From: Microstegium vimineum
Taxonomy: Eukaryota; Streptophyta; Magnoliopsida; Poales; Poaceae
Direction of reading: 5' to 3'
DNA: 64,000 nt
NCBI GenBank assembly: GCA_022036555.1
Contig: CM039128.1
Span: forward strand, 18,811,640-18,875,639
In this document: in pieces, positions 1 to 11,176 of the stretch
Numbering within the stretch: position 1 is the stretch's first letter
How the letters are laid out: every line of letters begins with the position of its first letter
Position numbers and translations under genes: made by a program
Notes under the pieces: generated by a model
Told to the model about the DNA's origin: nothing
Databases searched by the model: none
Seen by the model: the letters and a program-made list of their open reading frames with translations, nothing else

Positions 1-2
1 TC

Positions 3-576
3 AAATCTAGGCTTGAAGCGCTGCTTTCCTTGCTGCAACAAGACATATCCCAGCTCGTCCAGGATTCAACTGCAGCAAGGACAGCTTTCAAGGATGTCCA
101 AGGCCACCTCCCTGCCGATACAGAAGAAACGCTCTTCCAGGCAACTTTCCTTGACAGCAAACTGCTCCAATACCAGAGGCTCTCCCGTCGTATAGCCGAT
201 AGGACTGCCCAATCTTAGGCTGAGGAAGAGAAGCTCAAATTCAAAAGTATTGCCGACGAAAAGCACAAGAGCATCGGCCAAGCAGAAGTTTCTAGCACCA
301 ATCTTGATCAAGAAATCACTCAGCTATCGGCAAGGAAAGAAGAGCTACTGATTGAGCTGAAAAAGGTTGAGGAAGCCCTGAACACAGCCAATCAGCAGAA
401 TGTCCGACACCATCAGGGTTCTGCGGCAAGAAAGCGACCAAAACGCCCGACAAGCCATCTTATTGAAGAAGAAGATCAAACCGGTCGAGGGCTCTGCCGA
501 CGCCGACGCCAAGGAGATGGATGAGATAGAGCAAATTCGGCTGCGTGCGATATCAGCCATTCAATCCTTGCTATAA
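3..576 (+). pseudogene. Antisense coiled-coil ORF in the 3' region of Ty3-C
   Basis: This plus-strand frame runs opposite to the element's gag-pol and lies downstream of integrase. It enters from the left edge. It has an in-frame TAG at 216-218 and a frame change near 405-410, after which the frame continues to TAA at 574-576. The predicted protein is charged and rich in Glu, Lys, Gln and Leu with heptad-like spacing around bases 220-400, so a coiled coil is likely. Tat-lineage elements of plants often carry extra ORFs between pol and the 3' LTR, some in antisense, which fits the position. The function of such ORFs is not established. The two breaks suggest this copy is dead. The start codon lies outside the window. 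Confidence 0.6.
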
Positions 577-813
577 GTTATTCATTGTATTGGCAACTGT
601 AACATTGATACTTGATTTTGCCCTGTAATATAATGTCAATACGCTTTTACCGATGTATTATAATTTTTCTTTCATCGGCATTCAAACGAGCATGCTATGC
701 GTCCACCCAAATACTAGGGTAATATTTTTTCAAGTATTTACTGTTGATTGCCCTAGAAAATGCAACTCCTTTAAGAGTCTCCAAAATATAAGCATTGCCA
801 GGAGCAGACTGTT

Positions 814-3777
814 TTATCCGATAAGGACCTTCCCAATTAGGAGACACTTTCCAAATTTAGAACTCTTAGTCCCGATCGGTAAAATCAACTTCCAAACCAA
901 ATCACCGTCGGCAAATTCCTTTACCTTCACTTTCTTGTCATACCATCTGGCAACCCTCTTCTTATTCTCCTCAATGCTGATCAATGCCCTCAAACGATGA
1001 CCTGCTAAATCCTCTAACTCATCTTTCATCAGAGTAGCATAATCATCGGTCATCAATTGATCTTGAAAAGATAATCGCCTAGAACCAGTTTTAATTTCCC
1101 AAGGTAGGACAGCATCGTGTCCATAGACCAACTGATACGGCGAGACTTTGGTTGCACCATGACAAGCCATCCGATATGACCATAAAGCTTCGTTTAACAC
1201 CACATGCCACCTTCTAGGGTTTTCTTCAATCTTGCGCTTTATAAGCTTAATAACTCCCTTATTAGTCGCTTCAGCCTGACCGTTGGCTTGAGCGTAATAA
1301 GGAGAAGAGTTTAACACCTTGAACCCCATACTAGCAGCAAATTCATCAAACTCTCCCGATGTGAACATGGTCCCTTGATCGGTAGTAATAGTTTGAGGAA
1401 TACCGAATCGGTAAACAATGTGTTCTTTAACAAAATCCACCATGTTTGCCGATGTCACCTTCTTCAAAGGAATCGCCTCAACCTATTTAGTGAAGTAATC
1501 GGTAGCAACAAGTATAAACTTATGCCCCTTGCTCGATGGCGGATAAATTTGGCCGATGAGATCAATAGCCCATCCTCTGAACGACCAAGGCTTGATTATA
1601 GGATTCATTGCCGATGCAGGTGCCCTCTGCACGTTACCAAACTTCTGACAACCTTGGCACCCTTTGAAATAGTTAAAGCAATCTTCAAGGATTGTCGGCC
1701 AATAATATCCATTCCGCCTAAGCATCCACTTCATCTTGAATGCCGATTGATGCGCTCCACACACACCTTCATGGATTTTACCCATCAACTCCTTTGATTC
1801 CTCTTTATTAAGGCATCTGAGCAAAACTCCATCAATCGTCCGATAATACAATTCATCGTCAAGGAGCACATACTTAGTGGCTTGGAACCTCAGACGCCTT
1901 TCAACCTTCTTAGATGGGTTCCTTAAGTAATCGGCAATTTCACTTTTCCAGTCATCGGCAACCGTTACCGATGTCATGACTTCTTGAATCGGCTGATACC
2001 CTGAAGCATGCTGCGCTAATCGATTGGCCTCTTCATTATGCAATCTAGGAATATACTTAAGGCGGTACTCTTTGAATTCTTTTAATAACTGCAGGCACCT
2101 TTCATGGGCTGCAATTAAATCTTCACTTCGGCTTTCATATGTCCCAATCAATTGGTTGATCACCAACATAGAATCACCGAAGATTTCAACAGCATCGGCA
2201 CGTACTTCCCTGAGTAATTCCAACCCCTTCAGTAAAGTCTGGTATTCAGCCTGATTGTTTGTCGAAGTAGCAACAATCGGCAACGAAATTTCATACTTCC
2301 GTCCTCGAGGTGAAATTAAGAGAATACCGATACCTGCTCCGTCCTTGCACGTAGACCCATCAAAGAATAAAGTCCAAGGAGCAATTTCCACAGAGCTTAT
2401 AACATTGCAATGCTGAGTAACAAAATCGGCCATCACCTGACCCTTAACAGCCTTAGCCGATTCATACCTTAGGTCAAATTCTGAAAGTGCCAAAATCCAC
2501 TTACCGATTCGTCCACTTAATATCGGCATTGGCAGCATGTACTTAACCACATCATCTTTGCAGATAATAGTGCATTCAACCGACAATAAATAATGCCTCA
2601 ATTTAATACAAGAGAAATATAAACATAAGCATAATCTCTCTATGGCCGAATACCTGGTTTCAGCATCCACCAACCTTCTGCTCAGATAATATATCACGCG
2701 TTCTTTCCCTTCAAACTCTTGGATCAAAGCCGACCCGATAACACTGTTATCGGCAGACAAATACAATCTGAAAGGCTCCCCGTGCTGAGGTGGAACCAAG
2801 ACTGGAGGGTTTACCAGATATTTTTTAATCTCCTCCAAGGCAAACTGCTGTTCTTCTTTCCATATAAACTCTTGATCGTCTTTCAGCTTCAACAATGGAC
2901 TAAAAGATTTAATCTTACCAGATAGGTTAGATATAAACCTTCTAATGAAATTAATCTTGCCGATCAAGGATTGCAACTCAGTCTTGTTTTTAGGAGCAAC
3001 TACTTTGTTAATTGTATCAATATATTTTCTGTCGATCTCGATGCCTCTCTGATGCACCATAAAGCCCAGAAACTGTCTTGCCGATACACCAAATGCACAC
3101 TTATTAGGATTCATCTTCAACACATGCTCCCTTGCGCATTCCAATATTTTTCGCAAATCGGCAAGATGCTTCTCGAAATCTCCAGACTTAACCACCACAT
3201 CATCAATGTAGATTTCAACTATTGTGTTGATGTACTTATGAAAGATGAAATTCATTGCTCTCTGATAAGTAGCACCGGCATTCTTTAAGCCAAAAGTCAT
3301 GACAACCCACTCAAATAAACCGACGTGACCTGGACATCTAAAAGCAGTCTTGGATATATCTTCTTCAGCCATGAATATTTGATTATACCCAGGATTACCA
3401 TCCATGAAGCTAATAATTTGATGTCCAGCAGCAGCATCGATCAGCAAATCGGCGACGGGCATCGGGTAGCCATCCATCGGCGTAGCCTTGTTGAGATTCC
3501 TGAAATCAATACAAACACGAAGTTTTCCATTCTTTTTATACACAGGAACCACATTAGAAATCCATTCGGCATATCGGCATTGCCGAATGAATCCAGCTTC
3601 GATTAACTTTGTAATCTCAGCCTTGATGTCGGGTAGAATAGTAGGATTACATCGGCGCGCAGGTTGCCGATGTGGTTGGAAACCAGACTTGATGGGTAAC
3701 CGATGTTCAACTATTGATCGGTCTAAACCAGGCATCTCTGTATAATCCCAAGCAAAACAATCTTTATTTTCATTCAA
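814..3777 (-). pseudogene. Ty3-C pol: reverse transcriptase, dual RNase H, integrase
   Basis: Reverse transcriptase occupies roughly codons 50-260 from 3777, with the catalytic YIDDVVVKS motif. A Ty3-type RNase H follows (PFRLYLSADNSVIGSAL). A second RNase H of the archaeal-like type comes next, with FFDGSTCKDGAGIGILL, NNQAEYQ and FGDSMLVINQL. Integrase follows with the H-H-C-C finger (EGVCGAHQ, then CQGCQKF) and the acidic triad in AIDLIG, TTDQGTMF and GQAEATNK. Everything is in one frame, but an amber codon at 1483-1485 cuts integrase between its first two acidic residues. Upstream, two consecutive stops near 3790-3795 separate the frame from a linker ORF (3793-4008). The products would normally copy the RNA into DNA and insert it. 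The end after 814 is unclear. Confidence 0.88.
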
Positions 3778-3929
3778 TAAATCGGTTAACTATTATTTAC
3801 ATTGGGAATCTAACTTAGCACTAATAAAAGTAGGCCTAGGTTTACTACCATCGCCGATGTCGACCTCGAGTAAATCATCGGCGGATGTGAAGCCCTGCCC
3901 CAGTTTTCCGTCGTCAGCGAACCGATCCA

Positions 3930-5159
3930 TTAAAACTCTTCTTCGGAACCGACTGCTTGGATTGGTGTAATGCGGTAATCGGCAACTTTCAGGAACTCCT
4001 TGTCCCAAGCTTCACCTGATATGCATCTAGTTTGCTCATAAGTTTCCGATTCTGCCGACGCGACAGTAGATGGGGCTTCACTTCGGACGACTTCAATTCT
4101 GTCCCCAATCCATTGTACAATGCTTTGATGCATGGTGGAGGGAATACAGCAATTAGCGTGGATCCAATCCATTCCTAGGAGCAAGTTATAGGTGCCTTTG
4201 CCACTGATTACAAAAAATGTTGTCGGCAAAGTTTTGCTGCCGATGGTTAAGTCAACACATACGGCTCCCATAGCTGTCGACACATTGCCTTCAAAGTCCT
4301 TGAGCTTCATGTCCATTTTGACCAAGTCTTGGTCACCTTTCCCAAGCTTTCTGAACACGACGTACGGCATTATGTTTATTGATGCCCCACCATCTACCAG
4401 CATCTTTGTCATCGGCTGCCCATCCACTTTGCACTTAATGAACAGAGCCCTCAGATGCTTCCTCTCATCATCGGCAGGCTTCTCAAAGACGGCTATCATT
4501 GGATCCAGCACCAATTGTGCCATCTCAGCAGTCTCCTCATCATCGCTAACAGGTGCCATGAACTCCATCGGCAACATGACGACCATATTGATTTCTGCCG
4601 ATGGATCCCTGTCCTTGCGCTTTGGCCTCCACTGCTTTTCCCTTAAGGGTTCTTCATTGTCATAAAGGTCATTGCGGCATTTGCGCTGAATCCTCCTTTG
4701 CTTAGTCTTCGTCAGACCCTTGGGGCACCACTGAGGAAGCTTGGTTTTCCAAACGGACTGGTGATGCTTTCCACCGCTTGCATCGGTATCTCCTTCCGAT
4801 GTTGGGATCTCAGGAAAATATTTCTTCGTCAGGCACTCTTGCGTTGGCCATCTCCTCCAACTCTTCTTGATCAACACGTCTGCCAAGCCTGTTATGGGCA
4901 CTAAGCTTGCCCCCCAGTCGGTCATGTGCCAACCTTTTCTCTCTGAGCGGCTTGGCGTACCTGGGCATCCTATCATCAAAACAAGGTTTCTTACCTGACC
5001 GATCGGCGGTGTAGTACCCATTGCATTCGGGACAATTATCGGCAGTAGGCAGCTTGATGCCTTCTTCCCAATAGTGAATGAAGAAGGGACATTTCCAGTG
5101 GTCCTTATGCCGAAGCCACTCTTGGTGCCCGTCCTCTTCTTGTCGATATCGCTCTTCAC
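3930..5159 (-). pseudogene. Ty3-C aspartic protease region
   Basis: The frame contains a retropepsin-like fold: the active-site stretch MLVDGGASINIMPY (D-G-G in place of the usual D-T/S-G) followed about 80 residues later by YNLLLGMDWIH, matching the conserved hydrophobic-Gly segment of retroviral-type proteases. The N-terminal half is basic and low in complexity. The frame differs from both gag (overlap 4810-5159) and pol, so at least two frame changes separate the units. Because gag and pol share the third frame, these are more likely indels than programmed shifts. The role would be cleavage of the gag-pol polyprotein. Confidence 0.75.
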
Positions 5160-6648
5160 GTGATTGCCGATAGTCTTGCCTTGGCTGCTTATGCGTGATT
5201 ATAACACCAGGAGCCCTGTTGGCACTGCTACCTTCATCGGCAACCTTCTTGCCCTTTCTGTCATCGGCAAACCTCCTTTCATCACGCTCAGTCACTTGAT
5301 GGTTAGGATCTACCGATGCCTTCTTCCTGGCAGCTTCCGATGTTAGCACTTTGGTTTTTCCACTGGCTTCCACCATATTATTTGGAAACGGGTGCTGATC
5401 AATCTTCATCGGTTTCTGGAATTTGGAGTTTTTGAACTTGATGCGTCCAGATTCAATCTCTGACTGCAACTGCTGCCTGAATACTTTAAAGTCATTGGTA
5501 CTGTGCGAAGTTGCATTATGCCACTTGCAGTACCTGATTTTCTTGAGCTCTTCGGCCGACGGAATTACTTGGTTGGGCGCCAACTTGATTCGCCCTTCTT
5601 GAAGTAATAAGTCAAACATCCTGTCGGCCTTAGTGATGTCAAAGGTGAACCTTTCGGTTTCTTTCTGGCCGAACGGACAAGACATAGATTTCTTATCCTT
5701 CACCCATTTAGCCGCACTGATGTTTAGCTCTTCATCTGACCCAGAATCTTCCTCCTGCCCAATGAAGGTCACCTTCTTGTTCCAAGTCTTCCTGGGCTCA
5801 AAGGTTTTAGTATCCTGATCGGCAATCCTTTGCACCAGATGACTTAGGCTTTCAAATTCTTGGGACGCGTACTTGTCCTTGACGTGCAACAGTAATCCTT
5901 GGAAGGCCAAATCTGCCAGTTGCCAATCATCAAGCACTAGGCTGTAACATTTATTTTTCACGTCCCGCAGCCTCTGAACAAAGCTTTCTACCGATTCATC
6001 GTTGAGTTGCCTCATTTTGACCAAATCGGTAAGCTTCTTCTCATGTATGCCAGCGAAGAAGTATTTATGAAATTGCCTCTCTAGATCGGCCCATGTGATT
6101 ACAAAATTTGGAGGCAGCGATATGAACCATGTGAATTCCGATCCAGACAATGATGACGAAAACAATCTCACCCTCAATTCCTCCCTGCTGGCAGCTTCTC
6201 CGCACTGGATAATGAAGCGATTGATGTGCTCCATTGTTGATGTGTCGTCTTGGCCGGAGAACTTGGTAAAATTAGGCACTTTGTACCGATTTGGGAGAGG
6301 AATCAAGTCATATGCTGGAGGATATGGAGTCCGATAAGAATATGTATTGACTTTGGGTTTAATGCCGAATTGTTCTTTCATAACTTCGGCGATCTTATCG
6401 GCCCAATATGCATCTTGCTCTTGCCGACTCATTGGCTGGTTGTTGACTGGTGGAGCCGGCTGATGCTCCTCTTGAAGATGATGCGGAGTAGTCACAGGCA
6501 CAACACCAGTCATCTGAACACTATGCATCGGTTGATTTACCGATGGATAGTTTTGCACACTTGGCAGATTAGGTTGAGTCATTGCATTCATCGGTTGCTG
6601 TACCGATGGTCCGCTCTGAGTGTTTGCTGGGCCTCCATAATGATACAT
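4810..6648 (-). pseudogene. Ty3-C gag (capsid/nucleocapsid)
   Basis: I chose the ATG at 6648-6646 (MYHYGGPAN) because codons further upstream read through the LTR start. The N-terminus is rich in Gln, Pro and Met. A retrotransposon-gag domain follows at about residues 130-290: NRYKVPNFTKFSGQDD, then FSSSLSGSEFTWFISLP, then RQFHKYFFAG. A Cys/His cluster near the C-terminus (KCPFFIHYWEEG, NCPECNGYY) may bind nucleic acid. The frame is long and uninterrupted, so this is the best-preserved gene of the element. The protein would form the virus-like particle that packages element RNA. It lies directly behind a drastically shortened 5' LTR, so it has no promoter of its own. The C-terminus overlaps the protease frame. 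Confidence 0.8.
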
Positions 6649-6724
6649 TGATACCGATGGAAAACGGCTGCTGATCAACACAAGTCTTAGCTCAATTGAC
6701 ACGTGCCGAAAAACGGTGTCAACA
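6649..6724 (-). repeat. Remnant of Ty3-C 5' LTR (first ~75 bp)
   Basis: The minus strand begins TGTTGACACCGTTTTTCGGC at 6724, a usual LTR start, but gag begins only about 75 bases later. The rest of the LTR, the primer site and the leader are missing, so an internal deletion has joined the LTR tip to gag. Confidence 0.6.
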
Positions 6725-7626
6725 GATATCATCTTTGGTGGTTCTTCTCATGGTCTTGTTGCCAAGTTTGCAGATCTTATGAGCATGGAATTTGAGATGA
6801 GCATGATGGGAGAGTTGACTTTCTTTCTCGAGTTGCAAATCAAGCAAACCCGATAAGGGACGTTTGTGCACCAAGGCAAGTACACGAAGGATATCTTGAA
6901 GAAGTTTGACATGGGCGAGGCAAAGCCCCTCTCGACGCCTATGTCAACTACTACTGCCTTGGATGCGTATGAGGAAGGAGAGGCGGTGGACCAGACCGAG
7001 TACCGAAGCATGATCGGGTCGCTTTTGTACCTAACGGCGACCCGACCAGACATTCAGTTCGCCATTTGCTTATGTGCACGTTTTCAAGCGTCCCCACGGA
7101 CTTCGCACAAGCAAGCGGTGAAACGCATCATGAGGTACCTACGATTCACTCTATTATGCTTTGCGGTTATTCTGACGCCGACTTTGCCGGTTGCTGACTT
7201 GATCGAAAGTCCACTTCTGGGACTTGCCAGTTTCTCGGGTCTTCTTTGGTTTCTTGGTCTTCTCGCAAGCAGTCTAGCGTGGCACAGTCGACGTGCGAAG
7301 CTGAGTACGTTACCGCGGCTAGCTGTTGCTCGCAGTTGATTTGGATGATTGCCACTTTGAAAGATTTCGGTCTTGAGCTTACTAAGGTTCCTCTGCTTTG
7401 CGATAGCACGAGTGCAATTAGTGTGGCCAAAAATCCTATGCTTCATTCAAAGACGAAGCACATTGAGGTCCGCTTTCATTTCTTGCGAGATCATTACGAG
7501 AAGGGCGAGATTGACCTCCGGCATGTCAAGACCCAAAATCAGCTTACAGATATTCTCACAAAGCCTTTGGATCAAGCTGTGTTTTCTCGCCTTCGGGGCG
7601 AGTTGGGTGTTTGCTTTCCTTTTTAG
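6725..7626 (+). pseudogene. Copia-1 reverse transcriptase C-terminus and RNase H
   Basis: The frame opens with DIIFGGSSH, the residues that follow YVD in copia-2. It runs through KFDMGEAKPLSTPM and CARFQASPRTSH to the RNase H core SSRKQSSVAQSTCEAEY, then TKHIEVRFHFLRDHYEKG and ILTKPLDQ, ending at TAG 7624-7626. Breaks visible: TAA at 6854-6856; a deletion of about 45 bases near 7147 (compared with copia-2) that shifts frame; and a TGA near 7192 where copia-2 has an arginine codon. RNase H would degrade the RNA strand of the RNA-DNA hybrid. The product is certainly non-functional. The LRDHYEKG type of RNase H end is typical of SIRE/Maximus-like copia elements; the lineage call is moderate. Confidence 0.85.
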
Positions 7627-9266
7627 AGGAGGAAAGTTTTGTGTATTATAGTTCTTTTTGGTTCTTTTTGTGTTTTCTTTGTCCTACTTCTCAATTGGTG
7701 TCTTGTTAGTGTTAGTTGGTGTCATTGCATTGTGCATCTCATTTGCATTTGTGACATAGTTCATTTCAAGCTTCATACTTATAAACGATATAATGAATCT
7801 ATGCTCTATTTCAGGTGATTTATGTGTCTATGGCGTTGCCTAACTTAGACTCTTTTTGATCTATATGATATGCTATAGAGCTAAGTTAGAAAAGCTTTAA
7901 AACTGAATTTAAATTCCCATGTCACCTCTGAAATGGCACTAGCATGTGTAGGCTTTTGGAGATCCTTCTTGGTTGTCTTGTATATAACTTGTAACTTTGG
8001 CTCTTCATTGTTTCATTCACTACCTTTGAGCACCATGATTAAAATATAAAATGAAATTTCTCTCTGTTTTGTGAATTGGAAAGATCGAGTTGGGTCTGCA
8101 TTTGGGAGCACTTCACCGTGGGTTCGAGACTGCTACCCATATGGGTCGATACTTGAGCGGTGTCGTGTATGACCAAAACCGGTGTGTCAAGTCCTTTGAC
8201 TTCACCCGGTTGGTAAGCAGTGGCATCACTTTGCTTACAACCACTCACATACAACTTAAATGTGCCTAAAACTGAAAATTGGCTGCAAAACTCTGAAATT
8301 TGGAAAATTCATTCAGTTGGGTCATTGTCTTGTTGTATGAACTTTGCTAGGGATAGTGCTACTTTCTATACATGAGATTGCTTTGAGATAGATCCTATCT
8401 TGTTTGCCATGTTTAGTTGTCTCTAGGAGGTGATACCCTTTCTTTGCTCTCACATGATATGCTCTCTAATATAGCTTCTAAAGTGATCTTAAGCTCAACT
8501 TGAGTCTTTGTTGGGCACATAGAGTTTTTCCTACTCTCACAGGATCACATCACTTAGAGCATCTATTCATTGTCTTAGCTCTAAGTATGAAGCTTTTGCA
8601 CTCATTTCGCACTTCATGGCATTTGTAGCCGGATCTTGAGTTGTTGATGTTTGATGAGCTACATGTGTCAACAAGGGGGAGAGATGTGCATTTCATTCCA
8701 TTTTCAGCCATCTACTTCCAAGGGGGAGAAAGAGTGCATCTCATTGGTTTCATTGGTTTAGAGCTTCTTTGGTCATGGGGGAGTTTTGTGTGCTTCTTTT
8801 GCCCAAAGGAGCTCATTTGGTATCTTGAGTGTGCTTTTGCCCAGGGGGACCTTTTTCTAGATGTGTTGAGCCTTTGCCTCTTCTAGAGGGTCTAGTTGCT
8901 TTGTTGGCTACGATAGGTTTCGATTGCTTCTTGAGCATTAAGGGACATAAGTGGTTTCAATTGGTATCTTTTGAGCTCCCTTAGTGTTTTTATGGAAAGT
9001 CTGAACTTTGAGAGTTGTGATTGGTATCTTGGATTTGCTAGCGGTGTTGAGCCCATTTTCTACCTCTTCTTGAGGGCTAGTTTTGTTATGATTGGTTGTG
9101 TCGAGCCGTTGCCCATGTCTTTGGGAACCAAGTTTTGGATTCGCTTTGCTTCTCTCAAGTGACCCTATTTTGGCTTTCTTAGCTTTTTGGTCATTTGGAG
9201 AGGGTTACCTTGTGGCTCAAATCTGAAATGCACTTGTATTGACAATGCACTCATCAAGGGGGAGAT
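7627..9266 (+). other. Copia-1 3' noncoding region with repeated G-run purine tracts
   Basis: There is no supported gene. The stretch carries a series of AAGGGGGAGA-like purine tracts at about 8673-8684 and 8719-8730, weaker ones at 8776 and 8843, and a final one at 9255-9266 directly before the 3' LTR. The last one is the likely primer for plus-strand synthesis. The same region is present in inverse orientation at 17012-18486. Confidence 0.7.
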
Positions 9267-11175
9267 TTCGAACACATGGTGGATAAGTACCCATGTATGT
9301 CTAGCTTTGATGATGAGTGATTGACCAACATGTGAGTGTTTCAGTTTGAGCAGTTTATTCTAACCCTTTGCGAAAGCAAATGTGTGCCTGTCTATCGGTT
9401 TGTGGTGTGCAGGTGCTATGCCTAGTGGCAGTGGTCAATGGCGTGGAGAAGGTCGAGTAGAGGCTTGCCGTACCGATGGACTCAGAGCGGTGAAGGGCGG
9501 AAGCAAGGCTTGGACTGAGGGACCATGGGTGCTGGTGGACTAGCTGTGGTGGCTAGTACTTGGCACCGGCGAGTGCGAGAAGACATGGAGGTAGACCGAG
9601 TCGGCTGAGTCAAGACGGTGGACGTGCGAGTCGAGCGGAGGCTCAGGGGACTCAGAGTCCGACCGGGCGAAGACAAGGTGACTCGCGTCAAGTGCTTTGG
9701 TGGTTTGGGCCTCAAAACCATCCGCGTCGGTTTCCAAGTTTGGGCCGCAAAACTCGGGGTTCGGTAGTAGAGCTCAAAGCTACCGGTGGCGGGTTTCCTG
9801 GGTTTGGGCCTCAAAACCTAGGCGGAGCTTACAAGGAAGCGGGGATGGCACGTGGCGGAATCCTGGAGGTTGCGTCGAGGCGACGGCAACTCCCGATAGG
9901 AAGCGGGGTCGTCCATTTAAAATGAGGGAGATATTTTCCGGAGCTTGGACTGCAATGCTTAGGCTAGGTAGTTCACTCACTGTATCTAAGGGGGTCTTTG
10001 GGAAATAGCCAAAGCCCGATAAGTAGGGGGTGAAGGGGTTTCCCTCATCCCATCTCTCTTAAACCCTAATCACTTTCCCTCTCTCTCTCTCTAGTTCATG
10101 AGATCCCTAGGTTGCTTCCACCAACCTTTGCAAGAACTTGAGTTTGTCGCGAGGAATCGGAGGCCATAACCTCCGTAAGCCATGGTGGCTTCGATTTCGT
10201 GATTGTGATCCCGTTTTGCTTGTGTTCTTCGTGTTTTGCTTTTTCTCCCTCTTTTCCCAAGATGATTTCTCTTTGTAGGGAGTAGCTCTTGCAAATCCGT
10301 TTGAACCAAGTTGTGCGTAATCGTGAGGAGCTTCTTTGCACCGAAGGAATTCTCCTCAAACCTCACGAGTGCGTAGATCGGGTGTTTTCCTTGCGGAGTT
10401 CTTCATTCTTGAGCTTCTCCCCAAATCTCTTTCCTCCATTTTCTCTAAGCCAAATTGAGCGATGATTTCTTTGGGATAGCTCCCCAACTGCACTAGGATC
10501 TTGCCTACAAACTTTGGTTGCAGTTGGTGATCATTTGGTTGAGTTTTGGGAAGTTTTGGCGGAGTGGAAACGATTTTCGCGGGCTTCAGCTTTTCTGTTC
10601 GTGAGCGTCGGACCACCCTCCGGACCACCCAGCCTGTGAGCACCGGACCATTGCAAGTAGTCCGGTGGCTCTGCTGAGGGTTTCACTCACGCGTCGGATT
10701 AGGCTCTTTAGTCCAACGGTGAGCGTCGGACTAGTTGTCCGGAGCCTAGGCACTCACTGGTTGTCTTCTATGTGAGCACCGGACATCCGAAAGTGAGCGT
10801 CGGACTAGTCCGGAGCCTCTGGTCCGGAGCTAGGGTGCTCACTATATCGGCCTATCTCAGTGGGTGAAGGCGTCGGACCTAAGCTCCGGACTACTTGCTA
10901 TAGTCCGGTGGCTTAGTCCCATCTGGTCCGGAGCTCCTAGTTGGTTGTTGTTTTCTCCCGTTTTGCCTAGGTTCTTGCCTCTTTTCCCTAGGGGATGAGA
11001 ACCTGTGTTTTGGGGTTTCCGGTGATTTTCCTCCACTGCCGGTGAGCTCTCTTTTCTCCTTTTTCGTCTGAATCCCTAGCAACTGGGTTTGGTTTTTGGG
11101 AAGAGTGGCTCGAATATTTCGAGAAAATTTGAGGCTCCCATTCACCCCCCCTCTCTAGTCACCGTTCTCGGTCCA
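9267..11175 (+). repeat. 3' LTR of copia-1 (LTR family L1, copy a)
   Basis: The start was set by comparison with the precisely bounded solo copy at 27871-29915, whose sense strand starts TGCGAACACATGG; here the second base is changed (TTCGAACACATGG). The end is in GTTCTCGGTCCA near 11175, followed by primer-site spacer bases. The 3' third holds a dense array of TCCGGA- and GGTCCGAC-containing words (about 10605-10945). A CT-microsatellite lies at about 10078-10093. Short ORFs inside it are not genes. Confidence 0.8.
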
Positions 11176-11176
11176 A

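Larger units (their letters stand above)
1..6724 (-). mobile_element. Ty3-C: Tat-lineage Ty3/gypsy element, 3' end outside the window
   Basis: Reading on the minus strand from 6724 the order is a short LTR start, gag, protease, reverse transcriptase, two RNase H domains and integrase, followed by a 3' region that carries an ORF on the opposite strand. The second RNase H and the antisense 3' ORF are hallmarks of the Tat lineage of plant Ty3 elements. The outer end reads TGTTGACACCG from 6724, a usual LTR start for this group. It abuts copia-1 coding sequence exactly at 6725, so the element inserted into copia-1. The 3' LTR lies left of the window. 577-813 is AT-rich sequence without a supported gene. 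The reading frame is broken in several places. The segment is also remarkable for dense ATCGGC/GCCGAT words. Confidence 0.85.
6725..11175 (+). mobile_element. Copia-1: SIRE-like Ty1/copia element, 3' half
   Basis: The segment holds the end of reverse transcriptase, RNase H, a long 3' noncoding region, a purine-rich tract at 9255-9266 and a 3' LTR. Its coding part matches copia-2 (21603-23105, minus strand) closely. Its 5' half is expected left of the window, beyond Ty3-C, which inserted right after the codons of the YVDD motif. After the LTR the first bases of a primer-site spacer (ATGG) are seen before an abrupt switch to an inverted LTR copy. Confidence 0.8.

Noticed and set aside
814..3777. 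Programmed readthrough of the amber codon at 1483-1485 in Ty3-C pol
   Set aside because: The stop lies inside the integrase catalytic core, not at a gene border, and two further consecutive stops precede the reverse transcriptase. Decay is simpler.
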